From assembly GCA_022826745.1 (NCBI GenBank), contig JAJDUI010000019.1:1-52994 (forward strand): DNA of 52,994 nucleotides, in the 5' to 3' direction. This DNA comes from Thermoanaerobaculia bacterium (GTDB lineage Bacteria > Acidobacteriota > Thermoanaerobaculia > Multivoradales > Multivoraceae). The first letter of the stretch is position 1. Each line of letters opens with the position of its first letter. Below the pieces are notes generated by a model, which saw only the letters and a program-made list of their open reading frames with translations, did not search any database and was not told the DNA's origin. This document shows, piece after piece, positions 27,348 to 34,163 of the stretch. The translations under genes were made by a program, and so were the position numbers.

Positions 27348-27522
27348 GCCAGCCACGGGCTCGGGGAGAGGGTCCCAGGGGACGCTCGCCTTCTGGCAGA
27401 GGACGGGAAGGTTGGGCTCGCTGTTGTCGACTGCGCTTCGCGGCGGTGTCGGTTGATGGGAGGACGCCGGGAGGCGCTTGTCTCCGACCCCCTGGGACCC
27501 TCTCCCCGAGCCCGTGGCTGGC
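27348..27522. repeat. 175-bp inverted-repeat element, copy B
   Basis: Perfect 34-bp inverted repeats (27348-27381 and 27489-27522) enclose a 107-bp interior. The length is identical to copy A at 2196-2370 and the orientation is opposite. The arms share GGGTCCCAG with copy A but differ at about ten positions, each difference being matched on the other arm. The interior shares blocks such as ACGCTCGC, GCTCGC and TGCGCT with reversed copy A. It lies in the 352-base divergent gap between the isomerase gene and the sigma factor gene, where I see nothing else. Confidence 0.8.
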
Positions 27523-27616
27523 TGGTCGTCGTCGGCTTGACGGTTCGCCGGGTGTCGGTTCGGGCGACTTTGGCGGAATGACCAAGGATTGACCGATCTT
27601 GTGCGTCATACCTAGT

Positions 27617-28174
27617 GTGACGGTCGTGGCGAGAGCCGTAAGAAGTGAGGAGGAGCTGGTCTGGGCGGCCGCCGGTGGTGATCGTGAGGCCTTTGCGGAG
27701 TTCCTGGGTCTGCACTACGAGCGGATCTTCCGGCTCTGCTTCCGGCTGACGGGCCGGCGGGAGGAGGCGGAGGATCTGACGCAGGACATCTGTCTCGCCT
27801 TGCCGGGGAAGCTGAGGAGTTTTCGAGGGCAGGCCCGGGTGACGACCTGGCTCTACCGGATCGCCGTGAACGCGGCGCATGACCGGCGTCGACGGACCGC
27901 GAGCCAGATGAAGGCGGCGGACGGTTGGGGCGACTGGGAAGTGAACCGGCGAGCGGCGGCAACAGACACAGCGGCGAGCCTGGATTGGCTGCGGCGCTCG
28001 ATGAGTGAGCTGCCGGGCGACCTCCGAGACACCGTCGCGCTCACGATCGATGGCGAGATGACCCATGCAGAAGCCGCCGCGGTACTCGGAATCTCCGAAG
28101 GCACCGTGAGCTGGCGGCTTTCCGAGGTTCGCAAGCGGTTGCGGGCCAGGTGGCAAGAGGAAACAGGACGATGA
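27617..28174 (+). CDS. ECF-type RNA polymerase sigma factor
   Basis: About 185 residues from GTG 27617; GTG codons at 27602 and 27626 are also in frame. Region 2 runs through EAFAEFLGLHYERIFRLCFRLTG and EEAEDLTQDICLAL to TWLYRIAVNAAHDRRRR. Region 4 is LPGDLRDTVALTIDGEMTHAEAAAVLGISEGTVSWRLSEVRKRL, the -35-binding HTH. It should direct RNA polymerase to a small regulon, probably including itself, but I could not find a convincing ECF promoter upstream. Its stop overlaps the start of the VWA gene (ATGA), so that membrane protein is the natural candidate for its regulator. Confidence 0.92.
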   Translation: MTVVARAVRSEEELVWAAAGGDREAFAEFLGLHYERIFRLCFRLTGRREEAEDLTQDICLALPGKLRSFRGQARVTTWLYRIAVNAAHDRRRRTASQMKAADGWGDWEVNRRAAATDTAASLDWLRRSMSELPGDLRDTVALTIDGEMTHAEAAAVLGISEGTVSWRLSEVRKRLRARWQEETGR

Positions 28175-30483
28175 CCGATCCGCTTGACGATCTGAAACGC
28201 GCATTCGAGCGCACGACGCCGGAGCCGGATGCCGAGCGACGGAGGGCGAACCTGGCTCGCGCCCAGGAACTCTTCGACCGTGTCCAGGACCCGGAGGTCG
28301 AGAGCCGTCGTATCGATGACCGCACCAATACCTGGGCGGCTATCGAACAGGGAGTGCGACGCATGCTGAACGGGCTGACTTCCCGACCTGTCCTGGCCGT
28401 AGTCGGTGCTGTGGCCGCGGTTGGGCTGACCGCTCTCCTCGTGACTGCCACGCGGACCGAGACGCCGCCATCCGGCATCGTCGTCGCGGATGCCGGCGTC
28501 GAGCCAGAGCCCGTCGTGACACGCGCAGACGACCCTGTAGCGGAACGTCCTACACCTGTGCCGACCGAGGAACCTCGGGCCGTTGGCGATGTCGACCAGC
28601 CGGAAAGCCGGCCGGTTCCGACAGAAGAGCCCACTGCCACCGAGACGTCGCTCCGTGAAGTCGGCCTGCCGGCTGATGGCGACGCTTCGGAGGCGGTCGC
28701 TACGGCGTTGGACCACCAGGCACCCACCGTTGACCACTTTGAACTTCCGGAAGCGCCGATCCCGGCTCAGGAACCGACTTTCCCCGTTGCCCCAAGGAGG
28801 GCTGACCCGACGTCTTTCGACGCAACCATCGCGGAGTTGGAGAGGCAAAGGGAGATTCTGAGGGTTCAGTTGGAGAGTGTGCCCGGTGCAGACAGCAGGG
28901 CTGCCGACGCCGCTGTGGCCCGCGAGGGTGAAGTGATGGTCGCTTCCGAGCTGCCTCCGCCCCCGGAAGCGACACCGCCTCGGCCGCGCCCCGCGTACCT
29001 TGCGGCGTGGTCCACCGTCGATGTCGTATCCGCCGACTCCGTAGTGCCCTTACCGGCGAACACCGAAGCCTTTGCCAACGAAGATGCCAGGCCGGTCAGG
29101 ATCGCGAGCGAAGAGCCCGTCTCGACCTTCTCGATCGACGTCGACACGGCGAGCTACTCCGTCGTCCGTTCCTCCCTGACGAACGGCTACCTGCCGGCGC
29201 CAGAATCCGTGCGGATCGAAGAACTCATCAACTACTTCCCGTACGCTTATCCGGCGCCCGAGGGGTCCGGCGCGCCGTTCCGGCCGACGGTCACGGTTTC
29301 CGGGACGCCGTGGAATGCGGACACGCTGCTGATGCACATCGGCATCCAGGGCCGGCAGCCGGCGACCGACGACCGGCCGCCGCTCAACCTCGTCTTCCTG
29401 GTCGACACGTCGGGTTCGATGGACAGGCCGAACAAGCTGCCCCTGCTCGTGCAGTCGTTCCGCCTGATGGTCGGCCAACTCGATCCCGCCGACGAAGTCG
29501 GGATCGTCGCCTACGCCGGCAGCGCGGGCCGCGTGCTCGACCCGACACCCGCCGCCGATCGCGGCGCGATCCTGGCGGCGTTCGACCGACTCCACGCGGG
29601 CGGTTCGACCGCCGGAGCGGCCGGAATCCAGTTGGCCTACCGGGTTGCCCGGGACATGGCGGCGGAAGGCGAGGTCACGCGAGTCGTTCTGGCGACGGAC
29701 GGCGACTTCAACGTCGGCATCTCCGACCCCGAGCAGCTCGAGAGCTTCATCGCCCGCCAGCGCGACAGCGGCGTCTACCTTTCGGTGCTCGGCTTCGGCC
29801 GGGGCAACCTCGACGACGCGACGATGCAGGCGCTGGCCCAGAACGGCAACGGCCAGGCGGCCTACATCGACACGCTCGCGGAGGCGCAGAAGGTCCTCGT
29901 CGACCAACTTGTGGGCACCCTGTTCCCGATCGCGAACGACGTGAAGATCCAGGTCGAGTTCAATCCGGACACGGTGGCCGAGTACCGCCTGATCGGCTAC
30001 GAGACGCGGGCGCTTCGGCGGGAGGACTTCAACAACGACCGGGTCGACGCAGGCGAGATCGGCGCTGGACACGCGGTCACCGCGATCTACGAGGTGACGC
30101 CGGTGGGGTCACCTGCCGTGCTGCACGACGCCCTGCGCTATGCCGGTCGCGCGGCCGAACCGCCGGTGGCGGCCGAAAGGCCGGCAGGGTCCCGGGAACT
30201 CGCGTTCCTGCGGCTGCGCTACAAGGAGCCGGGCCGGGCCACCAGCGAACTGATCGAACTGCCGATCGCTCGCGACGTGGGCGAGGCCGGCGCCGATCAG
30301 CGGTTCGCCGCCGCGGTCGCCGGGTTCGGTCAGCTCCTGCGAAATGGCGCCTACACTGGCGACTGGACCTGGGCCGACGCGATCGGGCTCGCCGAGGCGA
30401 ACACTGGTGACGACCGGTTCGGTTACCGCCGTGAGGCGGTGACCCTGATGCGTCTCGCGGAGAGTCTGGCCGAAGCCGAGTAG
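28171..30483 (+). CDS. Membrane VWA protein (YfbK-like) coupled to the sigma factor
   Basis: 770 residues from ATG 28171, overlapping the sigma gene by 4 bases. Residues 1-70 are cytosolic, charged and helical, with no HxxxCxxC zinc motif. One membrane helix follows at about 74-95 (RPVLAVVGAVAAVGLTALLV). A long Pro/Glu/Thr-rich spacer reaches about 300. Then come the YfbK N-terminal domain (VSTFSIDVDTASYSVVRSSL), a von Willebrand A domain with MIDAS DTSGS at 412-416, and a DUF3520-like C-terminal domain (about 590-770). The single-pass topology and gene coupling suggest an atypical anti-sigma factor or envelope sensor; that role is inferred. Confidence 0.85.
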   Translation: MTDPLDDLKRAFERTTPEPDAERRRANLARAQELFDRVQDPEVESRRIDDRTNTWAAIEQGVRRMLNGLTSRPVLAVVGAVAAVGLTALLVTATRTETPPSGIVVADAGVEPEPVVTRADDPVAERPTPVPTEEPRAVGDVDQPESRPVPTEEPTATETSLREVGLPADGDASEAVATALDHQAPTVDHFELPEAPIPAQEPTFPVAPRRADPTSFDATIAELERQREILRVQLESVPGADSRAADAAVAREGEVMVASELPPPPEATPPRPRPAYLAAWSTVDVVSADSVVPLPANTEAFANEDARPVRIASEEPVSTFSIDVDTASYSVVRSSLTNGYLPAPESVRIEELINYFPYAYPAPEGSGAPFRPTVTVSGTPWNADTLLMHIGIQGRQPATDDRPPLNLVFLVDTSGSMDRPNKLPLLVQSFRLMVGQLDPADEVGIVAYAGSAGRVLDPTPAADRGAILAAFDRLHAGGSTAGAAGIQLAYRVARDMAAEGEVTRVVLATDGDFNVGISDPEQLESFIARQRDSGVYLSVLGFGRGNLDDATMQALAQNGNGQAAYIDTLAEAQKVLVDQLVGTLFPIANDVKIQVEFNPDTVAEYRLIGYETRALRREDFNNDRVDAGEIGAGHAVTAIYEVTPVGSPAVLHDALRYAGRAAEPPVAAERPAGSRELAFLRLRYKEPGRATSELIELPIARDVGEAGADQRFAAAVAGFGQLLRNGAYTGDWTWADAIGLAEANTGDDRFGYRREAVTLMRLAESLAEAE

Positions 30484-30484
30484 G

Positions 30485-31324
30485 TCACTGGGCGCCGAGG
30501 AAGCCCCGCAGGCAGCGGGTCACGGCGCCGGGCGCTTCAGCCATCAGCATGTGGCCGGCGTCGGCCACGGTCACGAATCCGGCGCCGCCCCTGTTGCCTG
30601 TCGAGCTGCCGCCGCGGATGCGGTCGGCGAGCGCGCGGCCGGCCCTCGGCGGCGTCATCCTGTCCTTCGCCCCGGCGACGACCAGCGTGGGGCAGGTGAC
30701 GCCCGGGGCGCTCTCGCTTCCCTCCCATTCGTTGCAGGCGGCGAAGTCGCGGTGGAGCACTTCGGGCAGGCAGCGGTCGAGCAGCGCCATCGTCGATCCG
30801 AGCATCCACATTCCGGGCGACTCGGCGCCGCCGAAGTGGGCGCCGGTCCCGTGCCCGAAGGCGGCGATGAAGCGATGGGCGTTGAGCGGCCGTTTCAGCG
30901 TGTCCGCCAGCAGGCCGGGGTTGACGCGGAGCGTCTCGCCGGCGCCGAGCAGGGCCAGCCGGCTCAGGCGGGCGTTCGGCCGGGACGCCGCGTCGACCGC
31001 GATGCAGGCGCCCATCGAGTGGCCAACGAGCGCGATGTCCTTGCTGCCCGCCAGCGCTGCCGCCGCTGCCGCGAAGTCGACGGTCCAGGCGGCGTAGTCG
31101 GCGATCGTCGTGATGGCGTCCAGGTCCTCGGACGCGCCGTGGCCGGGCAGGTCGGGCGCGGCGACGTTCCAGCCGTGTTGAGCCAGCGACCGGGCCTGCA
31201 GCGCCCATACGGTGTGGTCGCTGCCGGCGCCGTGGAGCAGCAGGGCGAGGGGCAACCCTTCCTGCCAGGCGGAGCCGCCGGTGCCGCAGTACGCCTTGCG
31301 GCCCTGGATCTCGAGTTCGGTCAT
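30485..31324 (-). CDS. Alpha/beta hydrolase
   Basis: 279 residues. The nucleophile elbow GHSMG places Ser103, and the oxyanion segment LLHGAGSDHTVW precedes it. The acid lies in VVAGAKDRMTPP, and the catalytic His in VADAGHMLMAEAPG. This is a complete triad in a standard hydrolase of about 280 residues with a small cap. Ester, lactone or C-C bond substrates are all possible. It follows metY on the same strand (28-base gap) and ends one base from the convergent VWA gene, so it probably shares the metY transcript. Confidence 0.9.
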   Translation of the reverse strand: MTELEIQGRKAYCGTGGSAWQEGLPLALLLHGAGSDHTVWALQARSLAQHGWNVAAPDLPGHGASEDLDAITTIADYAAWTVDFAAAAAALAGSKDIALVGHSMGACIAVDAASRPNARLSRLALLGAGETLRVNPGLLADTLKRPLNAHRFIAAFGHGTGAHFGGAESPGMWMLGSTMALLDRCLPEVLHRDFAACNEWEGSESAPGVTCPTLVVAGAKDRMTPPRAGRALADRIRGGSSTGNRGGAGFVTVADAGHMLMAEAPGAVTRCLRGFLGAQ

Positions 31325-31352
31325 CGGTGTGCGCGCGGTCGACGGGGACGGG

Positions 31353-32675
31353 TCAGGAGGCCACCGCCCGCGGCCGCTGAGCCCGCCTCTGAGAGCGTTT
31401 CAGCGCCCGGTCGAGATCGGCCACGAGGTCCTGGGGATCCTCGAGCCCGACCGACAGCCGCACCATTTCCTGGGTGACGCCCGACTCGGCGAGCTCTTCG
31501 GCGGTCATCTGCTGGTGCGTCGTGCTCGCCGGGTGAATGACCAGGCTCTTCGCGTCGCCGACGTTGGCGAGGTGCGACCATAGCTCCAGGCCCTCGATGA
31601 AGGCGATCCCCGCCTCGAGTCCGCCGCGAATCCCGAAGGTCAGAAGGGCGCCGCTGCCGTTTGGCAGCAGCTTGCGGGCGAGTTCGTGCTGCGGGTGGCT
31701 GGGCAGGTCGGGGTAGCTCACCCACTCGACGGCCTCGTGCTGCTCCAGGAACCCGGCGACCTCCCGAGCGTTTTCCACGTGACGAGCGACCCGGAGCGGC
31801 AGGGTTTCCAGTCCCTGAATCAGGTAGAAGGCGGCCTGCGGGTTCAGGCAGGCGCCGAAGTCGCGCAGTCCTTCGAGCCTTGCCTTGAGGATGAAGGCCG
31901 GCGGGCCGTAGTGCTCGGCGAAGGCGATGCCGTGGTAGCCCGGGCAGGGCTCGGTCATGATCGGGAAGCGCCCGGAGGCGGCCCAGTCGAACTTGCCGCT
32001 GTCGACCAGGACACCGCCCAGGGTGACGCCGTGGCCGCCGATGAACTTCGTCGCCGAGTGCATCACGATGTCCGCGCCGAGATCGATCGGCCTCGACAGG
32101 AACGGCGTGCCGAACGTGTTGTCGATCAGCAGCGGTACGCCGATCTCGTGGGCGATCGTGGCGACGGCGGGGATGTCCAGTACGTCGATCCGCGGGTTGC
32201 CGATCGTCTCGCCGAAGAACAGCTTCGTGTTCGGACGGGCGGCTCGCCGGAAGTTCGCAGGGTCGGTCGGTTCGACGAACGTCGTCTCGATGCCGAACCG
32301 GCGCAGCGTGTGGTTCAGCAGGTTGTGCGTACCGCCGTAGATGGCCGCCGAGGAGACGACGTGGTCGCCGGCGGAGAGGATCGTCGCCGCCGCCAGGTGG
32401 AACGCGGACTGCCCGGAAGCGGTGGCCACCGCGCCGACGCCGCCTTCGAGCGCGGCAATTCGCTCCTCGAACACCGCCACCGTCGGGTTGGAGATCCGCG
32501 AGTAGATGTGCCCCGCCTCTTCCAGGTTGAACAGTCCGGCCGCGTGGTCCGTGTCCCGGAACACATAGGACGTCGAGTTGTAGACCGGCACGGCGCGCGC
32601 TCCCGTGGTCGGGTCGGGCCGCTGGCCGGCGTGAAGGGACAGGGTGTCGAACTTGTAGAACCAGTCGCTGCTCAT
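31353..32675 (-). CDS. metY: O-acetylhomoserine sulfhydrylase / aminocarboxypropyltransferase
   Basis: 440 residues, full length for MetY, which makes homocysteine from O-acetylhomoserine and sulfide using PLP. The N-terminus FDTLSLHAGQRPDPTTGARAVP is characteristic. YSRISNPT and TASGQSA contact PLP phosphate. D185 (LLIDNTFGTP) and Lys210 (HSATKFIGGHG) complete the cofactor site. The insertion around IMTEPCPGYHG is typical of OAH sulfhydrylases and separates it from cystathionine enzymes. It is divergent from a homocysteine-methyltransferase-like gene with 74 bases between starts, which fits methionine synthesis. I see no SAM riboswitch in that gap. Confidence 0.93.
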   Translation of the reverse strand: MSSDWFYKFDTLSLHAGQRPDPTTGARAVPVYNSTSYVFRDTDHAAGLFNLEEAGHIYSRISNPTVAVFEERIAALEGGVGAVATASGQSAFHLAAATILSAGDHVVSSAAIYGGTHNLLNHTLRRFGIETTFVEPTDPANFRRAARPNTKLFFGETIGNPRIDVLDIPAVATIAHEIGVPLLIDNTFGTPFLSRPIDLGADIVMHSATKFIGGHGVTLGGVLVDSGKFDWAASGRFPIMTEPCPGYHGIAFAEHYGPPAFILKARLEGLRDFGACLNPQAAFYLIQGLETLPLRVARHVENAREVAGFLEQHEAVEWVSYPDLPSHPQHELARKLLPNGSGALLTFGIRGGLEAGIAFIEGLELWSHLANVGDAKSLVIHPASTTHQQMTAEELAESGVTQEMVRLSVGLEDPQDLVADLDRALKRSQRRAQRPRAVAS

Positions 32676-32749
32676 CGCGTGAGTGTAGCTGTAGCGGCTG
32701 CGGCTGGGCGGGCCGACCTGTGGCAGAGTGACGTGCCGAGGGAGTTGAA

Positions 32750-33664
32750 ATGGGAATCGTCGAGGAGTGGCATGAGTGCCTGGACCGGGGGGAGATCCTG
32801 CTGCTCGACGGCGGCACCGGGACGGAGCTGGAGCGTCGGGGGGTGCCGATGGACTCGGCGGCGTGGTGCGGGACGGCGGCGCTGGAACACCAGGACGCGA
32901 TCCGGGATCTGCACGAGGAGTACATCCGTTGCGGTGCGGACGCGATCATCACGAACACGTTCGCAACTCACCGTCCGTTGCTTGAGGCTGCGGGCCTGGG
33001 CGACCAGGTCGCGGTGATCGTGCGGCGGGCGGTGGAGGCGGCGCTCGAGGCGCGTGACCGGGCCGGCTGCCCGGGCGTGCTCGTGGCCGGGTCGATGTCG
33101 ACGATGCCGGCGAACAACATCCAGGGCGGCTACCCGCCGGCCGGCGAGCAGATGGCGGCCTACCGGGAGCAGTGCGTGCTCCTGGCCGAGGCCGGAGTCG
33201 ATGTGATCGCGCTCGAGATGATGCAGTTCCACGAGCGTGCCCTGATCGCATTCCAGGCCGCGAAGGAGACCGGCCTGCCGGTGTGGCTAGGGGTCAGCGC
33301 GCGGAAGGACCCGGAAACCGGTGCGATCACGCCCTTCAACTGGCCCGACGAGTCCTTCGAGGAGTTGCTCGACACGCTGATCCCGCTCGGTCCCTCGATC
33401 GTGCACGTGATGCACAGCGAGATCGCGGCTGTTCCCGAAGCGGTGGGGATGGTGCAGGAGCGCTGGGACGGACCGGTCGGCGTCTACCCCGAATCGGGCT
33501 ACTTCACGATGCCGAACTGGAACTTCGTCGACGTGATCGAGCCGGCCGATCTGCTGGAGGAGGCGCGGGGCTGGGTGGCCGCGGGCGTTCAGATCGTCGG
33601 CGGCTGCTGCGGTCTGGGGCCCGAGCACATCCGAGCCCTGGGAGCGCTTCGCGGATCCGGCTGA
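32750..33664 (+). CDS. Homocysteine S-methyltransferase family protein, first zinc Cys missing
   Basis: 304 residues with the barrel of betaine/S-methylmethionine-homocysteine methyltransferases: LLDGGTGTELERRGVP, DAIITNTFATHRPLLEAAG and GGYPPAGEQM. The last two zinc ligands are in VGGCCGLGPEHI near residue 293. The first ligand normally lies in a GxNC motif; here the segment reads IVHVMHSEIAAV, with Met-His in place of Asn-Cys. His could serve as ligand, or the protein may have another function. The divergent metY gene supports a role in methionine metabolism, though not proof of homocysteine as substrate. Start ATG 32750 has GGGAG upstream. Confidence 0.85.
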   Translation: MGIVEEWHECLDRGEILLLDGGTGTELERRGVPMDSAAWCGTAALEHQDAIRDLHEEYIRCGADAIITNTFATHRPLLEAAGLGDQVAVIVRRAVEAALEARDRAGCPGVLVAGSMSTMPANNIQGGYPPAGEQMAAYREQCVLLAEAGVDVIALEMMQFHERALIAFQAAKETGLPVWLGVSARKDPETGAITPFNWPDESFEELLDTLIPLGPSIVHVMHSEIAAVPEAVGMVQERWDGPVGVYPESGYFTMPNWNFVDVIEPADLLEEARGWVAAGVQIVGGCCGLGPEHIRALGALRGSG

Positions 33665-33680
33665 GGAGGCCGGAACGATC

Positions 33681-34163
33681 GTGACAGCGGGCGGCGAACC
33701 GGATCGGGCCCAGACGGCCTTCGAGCCGCCGCTGCTGGTGCTGGTCTGCCTGGTTCTCGGATTCGGGTTGTCCTGGCTGCTGCCGCTCCGGATCTGGCCG
33801 GTCGGGACCAATCGGGCCCTGGTGGTTGCCGGGGTCGCGATCGTGGTCGCCAGCTTCGCCTGGCTGACCTGGTCGGCCCTGACGATGGTTCGCGGTGGTT
33901 CCTCCCTGCCGGTGCATCATCCGACCGCGAACCTGGTGATCAGAGGTCCCTACCGGCGGTCCCGCAATCCCATCTATGCGGGCATGGTGCTGGCGTTCCT
34001 CGGCCTCGGACTCGCTCGGAGCAGTTGGTGGTTCGTCGCCCTCGCCGTGGCGGTGGCCCTGCTGCTGCGCTGGGGCGTGATTCTGCGCGAGGAGGCCTAC
34101 CTGGAGCGGAAGTTCGGCGACGAGTACCGGGACTATGCGAAACGCGTCCGGCGCTGGTTGTAG
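33681..34163 (+). CDS. Isoprenylcysteine carboxyl methyltransferase family membrane protein
   Basis: 160 residues with about four hydrophobic helices (VLVCLVLGFGLSWLLPL, ALVVAGVAIVVASFAWLTW, IYAGMVLAFLGLGLA, WFVALAVAVALLLRW). The SAM-binding signature of the ICMT/PEMT-like superfamily is present: GPYRRSRNPIYAGM and the terminal REEAYLERKFGDEYRDYAKRVRRWL. Bacterial members methylate unknown lipids or proteins. The start at 33681 is 16 bases after the upstream methyltransferase stop, and its end overlaps the sulfatase-fold gene by 29 bases, so all three are likely co-transcribed. Confidence 0.88.
   Translation: MTAGGEPDRAQTAFEPPLLVLVCLVLGFGLSWLLPLRIWPVGTNRALVVAGVAIVVASFAWLTWSALTMVRGGSSLPVHHPTANLVIRGPYRRSRNPIYAGMVLAFLGLGLARSSWWFVALAVAVALLLRWGVILREEAYLERKFGDEYRDYAKRVRRWL

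Noticed and set aside
27573..27612. A GGAAT...CGTCA pair as an autoregulatory ECF promoter before the sigma gene
   Set aside because: The spacing between the two blocks is about 24 bases, too long for an ECF promoter.
32676..32749. A SAM or other riboswitch between metY and the methyltransferase-like gene
   Set aside because: The 74-base gap is too short and shows no riboswitch-like paired elements or terminator.
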